The notes under the pieces: model-generated
Told to the model about the DNA's origin: nothing
Databases searched by the model: none
What the model saw: the letters and a program-made list of their open reading frames with translations, nothing else
Translations under genes and position numbers: made by a program
Source of the DNA: Paracoccus sp. (in: a-proteobacteria)
GTDB lineage: Bacteria > Pseudomonadota > Alphaproteobacteria > Rhodobacterales > Rhodobacteraceae
Assembly: GCF_030538695.1 (NCBI RefSeq)
Contig: NZ_JAUNTN010000027.1
Coordinates: 1-41,694, forward strand
Length of the DNA: 41,694 nucleotides
Reading direction: 5' to 3'
In this document: positions 7,271 to 14,927 of the stretch, one piece after another
Position numbering within the stretch: position 1 is the first letter of the stretch
How the letters are laid out: every line of letters starts with the position of its first letter

Positions 7271-7578
7271 TGATCTGCAACAGAGAATATCGGGCGCGAC
7301 CATCTCGGTCGAGCGTAAGCGGTGCATCTGACCCCCGAGAACCAGTCTTTTCCTCGGGAATGCGGGGGCCTATCTTGGCGCCACGCGCCAAGATGAACGA
7401 AGTCAGGCTGTGCCGAATGGCACAGCTCCGCCATTCACCTTGGTTTCCAATGCAGCACCTGTTCCGCCACTACGAACCCATTCGTTGAGAGCAAAAAAGA
7501 CGCCTAGCTCAAGCCTCGAGAGATGCTCAAGCGCAGTCAGCCGAACCGATAGCTGCTAAGGGGGGCTATCAGGAGACA
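7271..7578. other. Intergenic stretch without a recognisable gene
   Basis: No open frame here gives a recognisable protein. GGCGCCACGCGCC near 7377-7389 is a short dyad. The end holds the ribosome binding site (AGGAGAC) of the truncated gene that begins at 7579. Confidence 0.35.
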
Positions 7579-7974
7579 ATGATGGCCGACGACCATACAC
7601 AGGAATGGCACCCAGGAAGCTTCACCAAGAATTTTGGTTGGGGCAACGAGGGGGAAGGCTTGTCGGCTTTGCACCGGGCCATTCGCGTTGGTTTTGAGGA
7701 TGACCGGCACGACGTGCCGCGCGGCGTGTTTCGGCAACGACTTGAGGCCAAGGGGTTAAACTTTTTCATCCCTGCCAACTTCTTTCTCTTTAACTTCACT
7801 GATCGTGCAGTCGACTTGATCGCTTTTGACGAACTAGTGTTCCAAGCAATCAGCTTCGAGCATTCTCTCGACTTCGACCGGCTCGCTTTGCTGGCCTTCA
7901 ACCTTTCATTGGTGGGAACATGGCAGAGCGCTAGGCTGTGGCGGTTGCGGATGGCATGTATCATCCGTCGATGA
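7579..7974 (+). pseudogene. Unknown protein, N-terminal fragment
   Basis: AGGAGACA precedes the ATG at 7579. The first ~117 residues look like a genuine conserved protein (HPGSFTKNFGWG, LHRAIRVGF, DVPRGVF, FFIPANFFLFN, DELVFQA, FDRLALLAFNLSLVGTW). I do not recognise the family with confidence. Near base 7930 the sequence changes into the tail of a serine recombinase and the frame stops at 7974, so the C-terminal part is missing. Codon use here is less GC-rich than in the neighbours (TTT, TTC, AAC, TTG), which fits a separate origin. It is probably a leftover of a defence- or mobile-element-borne gene. Confidence 0.5.
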
Positions 7975-8285
7975 AGGAGAAGATGACCGGGCTGGAGGCG
8001 CGCAAGGCGGAACTTGCATCCCAACTCAACGCGATACCGGAGAACAAGCCTGCCTTGCTGCCCGTGGCCTCAGGCATCTACGCAAAGAAGGTCGCACAAC
8101 TGACCGAGGCGCTCAACCACCCCGCAGAGCGCCAGCAAGCAAGCGAGGCTCTGCGTATGCTGATCGAGAAGATCGTGCTGACACCGGGACCGGAGCGAGG
8201 CGAGATTTACGCGACGTTGCACGGAGAACTGGGTCAGATTTTGAGCTGGACCGAGCGGCAAGCCATTGGAGCGGCTACAAAAACA

Positions 8286-8317
8286 AACACTCCCGGCGGG
8301 ACCCGCTCGGGAGTGTT
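8286..8317 (-). terminator. Terminator of the tRNA-fMet remnant
   Basis: A perfect 10-bp stem (8286-8295 with 8308-8317) encloses a second 5-bp stem (8296-8300 with 8302-8306). On the minus strand it is followed by TTTGTTTTTG, the expected T-tract, and it lies nine bases after the CCA end of the tRNA remnant. It is therefore the original tRNA-fMet terminator. Confidence 0.65.
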
Positions 8318-8325
8318 GGTATCAG

Positions 8326-8369
8326 TGGTTGCGGGGATAGGATTTGAACCTATGACCTTCAGGTTATAA
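8326..8369 (-). other. 3' part of an initiator tRNA gene (tRNA-fMet); candidate attachment site
   Basis: On the minus strand this reads as the anticodon 3' stem, T-arm (AGGTTCAAATCCT) and acceptor end CCCCGCAACCA of an alphaproteobacterial initiator tRNA, with an encoded CCA. The part before it does not form the 5' half, and the anticodon position reads TAT rather than CAT. It is thus a remnant and not a working tRNA. A recombinase fragment lies directly on the other side, so it is likely an attachment-site scar. The 16 bases CCTATCCCCGCAACCA recur at 41326-41341 in the opposite orientation. Confidence 0.7.
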
Positions 8370-8583
8370 GCCCATGGAAGGGCAAAACCGAATAGTCAGA
8401 AAAACCAGAGACTTACAATGCAAACCTTTGTTCTGGCGTGATTTTCGTCTTCGCAAACATCAGCATTCGCACGGATTCACACGCAAGACCGGTGCGAAGC
8501 CTGCAGTCGCAGGTTGATGTGGTGTTGATGTAGCCCACGCGCCCTCCCCCGCAGATCACCATCGCAGACCGTCATGTCGGCCT

Positions 8584-9916
8584 TCATTTCCGATGTTCCT
8601 GCAGTCCAAGCTCGACCCACATCCAGCTGAAATCGTACTCGGCGATGGGGCCCTTTCCACGCCCGGCGCTGCGGTTTTCCAGCAGCTTCAGCCACTCGAT
8701 CACCATCTCGCGTCCCGCGGACGTGCGCACCGCTTGGCGCGGTGACTTGCCGCCCAGTGCCGGGATCGGCGCGTCCAGCGTTTCGCGGTAATGCTTGTCC
8801 AAGTGATCCCGCATGAGCTGGCGCGCGATCTCGGGCGGGATTTCATCGGCGGCGTCACTTGGCCTGTCACGCCGTTGGTCGGCCCGCATCTGCTCAACCG
8901 TCCGGATCGTGGTCAACGGTGCCCTCAGCAGATCCCCGGCGGCCGCGCCGATCAACGTCTGGACCTTGGCCGCCCGCTCGGCCGAGTTGACGGTCACGAG
9001 CAGCGTCTTACCCGTCAGTTCCAGCGAGCCCAGCACGGTGGCCCCCTCCATCTGCGTGTCCAGCATGATTCCACCCCCCGCCTTTCCACCGCGCGCCTTA
9101 CGAGTAGCCAGCCAGTTCCATAACTTCGGCCAGGAGGCCCTTCACCCGGTCCAAACGCTCCGCCACTGCTTTCTGCGTCACGCCGCTGGCAAGCGGGTAG
9201 CGCAGATCGTGGAACAGCACATCGTCGCCCTCCGAATTGGTGAACTGCGGCTGTGCCGGGCTGAGGGCACGGTCAATCTCGATGAACAGCCAGGCGGAAG
9301 TGAAGATGGGTGCGCAGCCCATCAGTTGATCGTGCGAAAGCCGCAGCCCATCTCGTTTCTTCAGCTTCAGGGCATCGCGAAGCCCGGTAAAAAGAAGATC
9401 TACCGCCTCGGCCCGGAAGGGCAACAGCGCCCCGGAGATGACATGGTAATCGCGCTCGGCCACCACCCGAACGGCAATCCTGTCCCATTGTTTCAGCGTC
9501 CGCGTGGCGGATTTCTCTCTGACCGTTACGGGTGCGGCATCCGGCAGCAAGTCCCGCAGCACCATAGACGCCCCGGGCTGGACATCGCTGACTTCATACA
9601 GACTGACCGGCGCATCCCTTAGCGCGGCGAAATAGGCCCTGTTCAGCGCCGTTTCCTTCCAGCCGCGGCGCTTCAGATAGAGATCGACGATGTTGCCGTC
9701 CTCATAGCGCTGGCCAAGGAAATCCTCGAACCCGCACCCCCATAAGACGCCTGACCATTGCTCGCCCAGCAGGTCGGCCAAGCCGTCCTGATCGATCTCG
9801 AATTCCTCAAGCGCAGGCAACAAATGTTCGGCGACCACATCCTGCAACCGTTCCCGCCAGTCACCTTCACGGCTGATGAAGGCCAGAAGGCCCGATATGT
9901 CATTGCGCTCGGCCAT
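8584..9916 (-). pseudogene. Unknown conserved protein, one gene broken by a frameshift
   Basis: Two minus-strand frames form one protein. The first (ATG at 9916) gives about 255 sensible residues, including LYEVSDVQPGASMVLRDLL and KSATRTLKQWDRIAVRVV. It should then shift near 9140-9155 into the frame that reads SWPKLWNWLATRKA and continues with MLDTQMEGATVLGSLEL and a C-terminal LGGKSPRQAVRT motif, ending at 8584. Without the shift the first frame stops at 9098. I do not recognise a named function. The C-terminal motif resembles that of SEC-C/plasmid-type conserved hypothetical proteins. It lies 56 bases downstream of the fusion-nuclease gene on the same strand and may have belonged to that operon. 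Confidence 0.6.
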
Positions 9917-9972
9917 TGCCCCTTACTCGCGTGATTGCCTGGAACAAGGCCGCGGGATTCTGCTTGAAGCCA

Positions 9973-11613
9973 TTATCCCGCAGCCTTTGATCCATTCCTA
10001 GGAAAGACGCCGCTGGAGCGCACACGATAACTGTAGGGTGCCACTTCCTCGACCGTCACCATGTCCCCGGCGCGAACGCCATGCCGTTCGAAGAACTCCC
10101 GGATCCAGCCGCGCTTGCGGAAAAACTTCTTCTGACCATCGAGGTCTGTCATGACAACGGCCGCTCCACCCCAGTCGACGGCGATTTCGCGCTGGGCGGC
10201 CGAGGCACGGTTTGATCCACCGATCGCATCAGCCGGAAACCTTTCGAAGAAGCTCCTGAGATAGATGTGGTTGTTGTCGATGTTGCCCTGCGTGATTTCG
10301 GTCGTGCCGATGTGGCGCCCTCTGTGCCGGCGCGGGACTGCATCCGACCGCATCGGTGCGGCGAAGGGCTCGTGGAGAATCTCCACAGTGGCGCCGCTGT
10401 CCTCGATCAGGTCGAAGTCCTCGTCGTCCGCAATCATCACCCGGCCCGCCTGAACCGGAATCTGCGTGCGAACAGGCTGAACACCTTCGGCACGGAGGAC
10501 CACTTCCGCCGCCGCCCGGGCGTCCTCACCTGCGTCATGGTGCTCGAACACGAGGCCAAGATGCTGCTTGAGGCTTGCGAGACCGTGTCCACCGTTGCCC
10601 CGCAACTCAGGCCAAGCTGCGCGGGCGACGTGGACGCTATCGCGCCAGTCCCACTGCGGGACCGGCAGGCCGCAGTCTCCACAGGCGGCCGCGACGGCGC
10701 TGCGGTCAAAGCCCGAGTGCTGATAGACCGTCGCACTGTTCAGGGCATCCCGCAGGACCGGCAGCACCTCGGCAAAGGTCGGGGCGCCCTGCACCATGCG
10801 GGCACTGATTCCATGGAGGTAGGTGAACACCCAGTGATCCACCTGCGGATCAACATAGGTCACCCAGGTCTCGATGGAATTGTCGGGGCGCACGCAGGCG
10901 ACACCGATCTGGCAAATGCTGCCACGGTCGTTGTTCGCCGTCTCGACGTCCAGCGCGAAGAAGCGAAACGGGCCCTCGGGAAAGGGCGTGACACGCGTCT
11001 GCCGGATGACCGCGCGTTTCGGCGAAGGCGCCTCTACAGCACCAACCATCGCGGAAAGGAAGCGCAGGCGCTGCCGTTCGATTGCCGCCAATTCCCGGGC
11101 GCCCCATCCAAGGCGGCGCAGCGTGGCCTCGACCAGATCGACCGGCTCGTCGTAGACCTGCATCCGGCGCCGGTTCCAGGCGATGGCATGATCGGGCGCG
11201 AGAGAGAGCACCTCGGCCTCCAGCCGCGCGATATCGACGGTGTCGGGCAACGGAAGCCAGACCGCGCGGCAGTGATCGACGACAAATTCGTTGCGCAGCG
11301 CCTTGGCGATATCACCGTCAGCCTTGGTCAGCGCATCCTTGCGGTCGCGCCACATCCGGCCGGTGTTGTACATGGCCGAGAAGTAATGGCTCATGCCTTC
11401 CGAGCCGGTGCGATGGCGCTGGTGGATCCGCTCGTAGAGGGTCTGATCGGTCGAACTGGTCGAACCGATGTAGCGAAGATCACCATGGTGATCGACGAGG
11501 CCGTAAAGGCCACGTGCATCGCGCGGTGCCTGAACGGTCGGGCGGGGCGCCGCTTCGAGCAGGGCGGACAGCAGGTCTTCGGCAGAGAAAAGCATCTTCA
11601 AACTCCGGATCAC
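9973..11613 (-). CDS. Fusion nuclease: GIY-YIG + DEDDh exonuclease + B3/EcoRII-N-like DNA-binding domain
   Basis: The 546-residue protein joins three modules. Residues 35-150 fit a GIY-YIG endonuclease: GLYG (35-38), YIGS (48-51), Arg62, a late Glu in LEAE (131-134) and Asn147. Residues 217-372 fit a DEDDh 3'-5' exonuclease of the DnaQ/RNase T class: D222 and E224 (DVET), D303 (SGFD), H359 and D364. Residues 438-531 (TQGNIDNNHIYLR, AIGGSN, FFRKRGW, PYSYRV) resemble a compact B3/EcoRII-N-like DNA-binding domain. It starts at a GTG (11613) whose bases overlap the preceding stop; ATG at 11595 is an alternative. The first two modules are well supported; the third is a fold-level guess. A role in DNA surveillance or defence is inferred. 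Confidence 0.75.
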   Translation of the reverse strand: MIRSLKMLFSAEDLLSALLEAAPRPTVQAPRDARGLYGLVDHHGDLRYIGSTSSTDQTLYERIHQRHRTGSEGMSHYFSAMYNTGRMWRDRKDALTKADGDIAKALRNEFVVDHCRAVWLPLPDTVDIARLEAEVLSLAPDHAIAWNRRRMQVYDEPVDLVEATLRRLGWGARELAAIERQRLRFLSAMVGAVEAPSPKRAVIRQTRVTPFPEGPFRFFALDVETANNDRGSICQIGVACVRPDNSIETWVTYVDPQVDHWVFTYLHGISARMVQGAPTFAEVLPVLRDALNSATVYQHSGFDRSAVAAACGDCGLPVPQWDWRDSVHVARAAWPELRGNGGHGLASLKQHLGLVFEHHDAGEDARAAAEVVLRAEGVQPVRTQIPVQAGRVMIADDEDFDLIEDSGATVEILHEPFAAPMRSDAVPRRHRGRHIGTTEITQGNIDNNHIYLRSFFERFPADAIGGSNRASAAQREIAVDWGGAAVVMTDLDGQKKFFRKRGWIREFFERHGVRAGDMVTVEEVAPYSYRVRSSGVFPRNGSKAAG

Positions 11614-12584
11614 ATCGACATCAGCTGGCGGCGCTCGATGCGCTTCCAGTCGCGCCCCGACACAATGCCCCAGTTGCCCGCCTCGTTCGGACGCCGCCAG
11701 CGCGGCGTGGCCATCTTCTGCAGGGCAGACAGCGCCTCGTTGAAGGAGGGGTACGAGACCTCCTCGCCCTTCGCACCGATCATGAACTTGCCGCCGCGCG
11801 CGAGACCGGGATGGAAGTGGCTGCCGTCAGCGGCGACGGGGACGAAGACCACCTCGCCCGAGAAATCCGGACTCGGCGCCTCGGGCGCCGCCTCATCGGG
11901 CTGCTGCCAGATCGAGGCAAAGAACTCCTTCCGCCCCTTCAGCCACGAGGCTGCACTGACGGCCGTCACCCGCTGACCGACCTTCTCCAGCCCGCCATCA
12001 CCGCTGGACAGGATGTTCCGGATCCGGCCTTCCGTGACGCCGCCGAACAGGGCGAGCGACTGCAGGTCGACCTCGCCCGCGCCGGTGTCGATGGCGTGGC
12101 GCGAAAGAGCAAGATTGATGATCCGGGCAATCACGCCCTGCGGCTCCGGGTTCGCAATCTGCCGGAACTGGTCAAGCTGCTGCGCCAGCGTATCAACCCA
12201 AGGCTTGCGGGCATCGAACTGAACTTCTGCAGGAAGCACACCGTAGAGGCCGTAGATGCCCGCGTTGTCGATCAGCTTCGTGCCCGTCCAGTGCGGCGTC
12301 AGAACCGGGTCATAAGTCTCGAACGCCTCGCGCCAGGTCTCGCCCTCGACATCGGGACCATGCAGCATGGCGAAAAGATGCGGCGCGACGTCCTCTGCGC
12401 CGAGGATCATCTCGATCACGCGGAAACGGGAGGCGAGAAGCTCGAGAAGCTCGGGTCCGTAGTCCCAGTTCTGCCGGTAGTCGATGTTATCGGCGCTGAA
12501 GTATCCGGCCAGTTCGCGGTGGAACCAGGTCTCCCGGCGCTGTTCGGCGGTCATGGTTTCGGGGGTCAGGGCGGGCATGTTCAT
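11610..12584 (-). CDS. Unknown protein with helix-turn-helix-like region, partner of the fusion nuclease
   Basis: From the ATG at 12584 (AAGGA seven bases upstream) the protein has 324 residues; a TTG at 12599 would add five. I do not recognise a family name. The middle (SLALFGGVTEGRIRNILSSG, then SAASWLKGRKEF) has the look of a helix-turn-helix used by phage-repressor-like proteins. The C-terminal part contains EVSYPSFNEALSALQKM and the tryptophan-rich WRRPNEAGNWGIVSGRDW. No transmembrane or signal segment is seen. Its stop overlaps the start of the nuclease gene by four bases, so the two are translationally coupled and probably act together. Confidence 0.65.
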   Translation of the reverse strand: MNMPALTPETMTAEQRRETWFHRELAGYFSADNIDYRQNWDYGPELLELLASRFRVIEMILGAEDVAPHLFAMLHGPDVEGETWREAFETYDPVLTPHWTGTKLIDNAGIYGLYGVLPAEVQFDARKPWVDTLAQQLDQFRQIANPEPQGVIARIINLALSRHAIDTGAGEVDLQSLALFGGVTEGRIRNILSSGDGGLEKVGQRVTAVSAASWLKGRKEFFASIWQQPDEAAPEAPSPDFSGEVVFVPVAADGSHFHPGLARGGKFMIGAKGEEVSYPSFNEALSALQKMATPRWRRPNEAGNWGIVSGRDWKRIERRQLMSM

Positions 12585-12595
12585 GGTCTTGTCCT

Positions 12596-12784
12596 TCAAG
12601 CGTGCAGGCGGCGGATCATGGCGCGGAGGTTGTGACGCGCACGGTGATCGGAGGGCGTAGATGCCGCGATGAGGAACCCTCTCTCGAAATGAAGAGCGTA
12701 GTGACGACCGCGCGGCTCGATGCCGAGCAAGTCAACACCTTCAGCACGACACAGCTGCTGATACTCTCTGACGACCTTGCGCAT
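12596..12784 (-). CDS. Small HicA-like protein, first gene of the fusion-nuclease operon
   Basis: The 62-residue basic protein has a pattern like the small HicA/dsRBD-type fold: a helix, GIEPRGRHYALHFERG with the central His, a beta strand, then STPSDHRARHNLRAMIRRL. HicA toxins are mRNA interferases that use such a His; here this is only a similarity of pattern. No HicB-like antitoxin is adjacent. The ATG at 12784 follows CGGAG, and the stop overlaps the TTG of the next frame and lies just before its ATG, so the gene leads a three-gene operon. A candidate promoter lies 38-65 bases upstream. Confidence 0.55.
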   Translation of the reverse strand: MRKVVREYQQLCRAEGVDLLGIEPRGRHYALHFERGFLIAASTPSDHRARHNLRAMIRRLHA

Positions 12785-12821
12785 GAGGCAATCTCCGTGA
12801 AATCATATTTGTTGTCTCATG

Positions 12822-12849
12822 TATATATGCCAATCCGCGCCTTCGTCAA
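12822..12849 (-). promoter_or_regulatory. Candidate sigma-70 promoter of the fusion-nuclease operon
   Basis: On the minus strand TTGACG (12849-12844) and TATATA (12827-12822) are separated by 16 bases. This is close to the consensus and lies 38 bases upstream of the first start codon of the operon. It is the best promoter match in the left third of the window. Confidence 0.55.
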
Positions 12850-13256
12850 TCGCGTTACTTCACGATTCACACAATTTGCCTCATTGACACAATGCAGCCC
12901 AAGCGAGGCCTCTGGCGAACTGTTTTTCCATGCATTTTCATGCACAAAGCCTTGCCGCCCTCAGCGGCAGAAAGCGGTGATGCGCAGCTTCACGCACCTG
13001 CCAGCCTTATCCACAGCTTCATTTGGACCACCCCCTTGCTCCGAATCGAAGCCCGCGGCACGGTGCATCCTTGAGGAGAGCAGCCCTCAACCAAAAGCAT
13101 AACAGGTCTATCGGAACGGCATTCTGGCAGGGTCGAGGCGCTTTGGCGCCCCCAACGGCGTTGTCACCGATCATGTTTTCCCCCGCACCTTCGTGGTGCG
13201 GGCTGCAGATGGTTTGAGCAAAGCCGATCCTCTGTCTTGATGAGGATGTACCGTTC
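12850..13256. other. Intergenic region between the nuclease operon and a truncated gene
   Basis: I find no gene here. The region holds a single perfect DnaA-box-like TTATCCACA (13007-13015), a GGCGCTTTGGCGCC hairpin near 13137-13150, and a CCCGCACC/GGTGCGGG hairpin (13182-13189 with 13195-13202) that has no T-tract on either strand. Confidence 0.4.
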
Positions 13257-13592
13257 ATGGGCTTGCCGCCGCGCGTCTATTTCACCGTTCACGAAGTCAC
13301 CGCCCGCTGGGGTTGCAATATCGCCGACGTCGCCGGATGGGCCGACGCGTGGCGGCTCCGGATCCTGACTAGAATCCCTGCCGTGCGCTGTTGCAAAGAG
13401 GTTGTCGTAGGCAAAGGGGTACTCTCTCCGATGGAACTGCTGCCGCTGTTTCGCCGCTGCGGCACCGGCCCCACCGAAGGGGTGATGCGCCGTATCCAGC
13501 CACTCGCACGACAGGAGTGGCTGCTGATCACCTATCCTGCGGGCGCCGATTGGACCTGTCCCGGTTCCGTTCCGGTTGGGTGCTCATGTTAG
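13257..13592 (+). pseudogene. Unknown small DNA-binding-like protein, truncated by IS3 debris
   Basis: The frame begins with LPPRVYFTVHEVTARWGCNIADVAGWA, which looks like a helix-turn-helix of the MerR/excisionase kind. It continues with VVVGKGVLSPMELLPLFRRCGTGPTEGVMRRIQPL, the body of what seems a conserved small alphaproteobacterial protein. Similarity to a normal protein ends near residue 95. The remainder runs into the end of an IS3-type transposase fragment that begins on the opposite strand at 13589, so the C-terminus is probably replaced. I cannot name its function. Confidence 0.5.
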
Positions 13593-13800
13593 GCGGCCCT
13601 CTGTTCGAAGGCCACGGGTGATTTCCAGCCCAAGGTCGAATGTTTCCGCCGTGGATTATAGAAGCCGTTGATGTATTCGAAGAGGGCAATCTCGACCTCA
13701 CGACGGGTGTGCCAGTCTCGGCACCAGACCGATTCGGCCTTCAGCGATTTGAAGAAGCTCTCGACGGCCGAGTGTTTAGTCACGCCACGGTTGCCGCTGA
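13589..13800 (-). mobile_element. IS3-family orfB (integrase core) C-terminal fragment
   Basis: The minus strand encodes ESFFKSLKAE, then YINGFYNPRRKHSTLGWKSP and FEQRAA. This is the C-terminal end of an IS3-family DDE transposase OrfB, including the final catalytic Glu (AVESFF). The upstream part with the two catalytic Asp residues is missing. An orfA fragment on the same strand is at 14519-14650, so the copy may be one element interrupted and partly deleted. Confidence 0.75.
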
Positions 13801-13841
13801 CTGTCAGTTGGCTTGCCCGAGATCCTAATCGTGTACGAAAG

Positions 13842-14525
13842 GCCCGGCCTTTCTACGCCCCCTTTGCCGATGTGACGGCAGCAAGCGATGCCGAACTGCG
13901 AAAACAGCTCATGGATACTACGGCGATCCTCTTGGGGCCTTCGTTGCCGGGTCGGCCGAAGTCAGCGAGGGCAATCTGCCGGATCGCGACGCGGCCGTCA
14001 CACCGTTCAGAATAGAACCCGATCGAGTCCATCCCTCCCTTGATGCGTCATCCAGATGGGTCGGGGAAGCGTTTGAGGCGTTGAGCGCGCTGGCCCGGCG
14101 CTCCATCGGCGCACCGCTTGGACGCACCATCCTGCACTAGACGATCAAGGACACTTTAGGACGTCCACTTCCGCTGCCGCAGAGCTTCCCGCTGCACATC
14201 CGGTCCGATCGCAATGAAGCGAACGAGCGGAGCCTTGAGATAGACGCCAGTGCATTTTCCGGGCGGGACGGGACCTTCCCGTCGAGAATGGAGTGGGCCG
14301 AAAATCTTCTCGCGCCGCTGGATCGCACGGCTCGATGGCTGCGCAGCCAGACCGTATACCACATCGCTCTCAGCGGTTCCTATCGGTTGACGGCGGTCCT
14401 GGCTCTCGGATTCTCGTTCCGCGCAGCGATCGGCTTCGAGTTGGATATCCCGACGCGAGACGGTGTCTGGGCTACCGATGACTGGCCTTCGCCTGAGATG
14501 CGGCAGCCTTGGCGGATTTCTGACC
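13842..14525 (+). pseudogene. Decayed SAVED-like (CBASS-type sensor) gene remnant
   Basis: From 13913 one plus frame is open through 14525 except for a TAG at 14138-14140. It reads GYYGDPLGAFVAGSAEVSEG, later WVGEAFEALSALARRSIGAPLG, PLHIRSDRNEANERSLEIDA and finally YHIALSGSYRLTAVLALG, FRAAIGFELDIPTRDGVW. A second frame upstream (FADVTAASDAELRKQL, near 13861-13909) may be the same protein after a frameshift. The final block resembles the SAVED domain that senses cyclic oligonucleotides in CBASS effectors. The SAVED call rests on pattern similarity only. IS3 pieces flank it on both sides and no nucleotide cyclase gene is near, so it is not functional here. Confidence 0.4.
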
Positions 14526-14650
14526 CATTCGCGCAGGGTCTGGGGAATACAGCCGATCTTAGGGGCAATGGCCGCGATCGCACCCGCCTGCGTTTCGTAG
14601 GAGCCTTGCGGTGCTGCGGGAGCACGAAGCAGGTGCGATGCCAGCTTCGA
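14519..14650 (-). mobile_element. IS3-family orfA fragment
   Basis: On the minus strand 14605-14519 encodes GSYETQAGAIAAIAPKIGCI followed by PQTLREWVR, the helix-turn-helix of an IS3-family OrfA. A frameshift or decay precedes it (RSSWHRTCFVLPQHRK is in another frame), and the sequence loses similarity right after LREWVR. It lies beyond the SAVED-like remnant and on the same strand as the orfB fragment at 13589-13800. Confidence 0.6.
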
Positions 14651-14927
14651 CGAAGCTCTGACGACATTCTTCTATCCTTCGGTGTCAAATCCTCACGCGA
14701 CTGGGTGCGGAATCTTGCCGCAACCGGGTGCCGGAAAGCGCAAGGGCATGTACGATCCCAATATGCACAAATTTTGGCCAGAAACGGGCCGCGCAAGAAG
14801 ATTTTGCCTCAAGATCGAGCATTTGTCGCGAAAGGACAGCTCTTTGCCCCTCAAATTAAATTCCACTTGAAGAAATTAATATTCCTATTAAGAAAAGAGC
14901 ATACCTTATCTTCTTACGGAGACCTAA
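14651..14927. promoter_or_regulatory. Upstream region of the mgsABC-gmaS operon
   Basis: The last 70 bases are markedly AT-rich (14855-14915), in contrast to the surrounding DNA. They end with ACGGAGACCTAA before the mgsA ATG, giving a clear ribosome binding site. The promoter must lie in this AT-rich part. TTGAAG at 14868-14873 is a possible -35, but I see no strong -10 at the right distance. Confidence 0.45.

Larger units (their letters stand above)
7938..8369 (+). pseudogene. C-terminal fragment of a large serine recombinase
   Basis: The fragment starts inside a recombinase with DGMYHPSMKEKM, followed by KAELASQL, a coiled-coil-like stretch, LRMLIEKIVLTPGPERGEI and LHGELGQIL. This parallels DGMYQPSMKARM, LRSLIEEVVLMPGERRGEV and LCGELFGIL in the recombinase at 40134-41462. 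The catalytic N-terminal domain and the zinc ribbon are absent. Protein-like sequence ends near 8275; the remaining codons read through a terminator and a tRNA 3' end, so the tail ending at 8369 is not a true C-terminus. The junction on the left side (near 7930) truncates the preceding gene. Confidence 0.75.

Noticed and set aside
8276..8369. C-terminal extension of the recombinase fragment (GFEPMTFRL)
   Set aside because: These codons translate the tRNA-fMet T-arm and its terminator and are a known kind of annotation artefact.
10267..12635. Long plus-strand open frames opposite the nuclease operon
   Set aside because: Their composition is that of antisense shadows, while the minus-strand proteins carry GIY-YIG and DEDDh motifs and overlapping starts.
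13007..13015. Perfect DnaA-box-like TTATCCACA as a sign of a replication origin
   Set aside because: It is a single copy with no AT-rich unwinding region, iterons or replication gene nearby.
13182..13202. CCCGCACC/GGTGCGGG hairpin as a terminator
   Set aside because: Neither strand has a T-run after the stem and no gene ends just before it.
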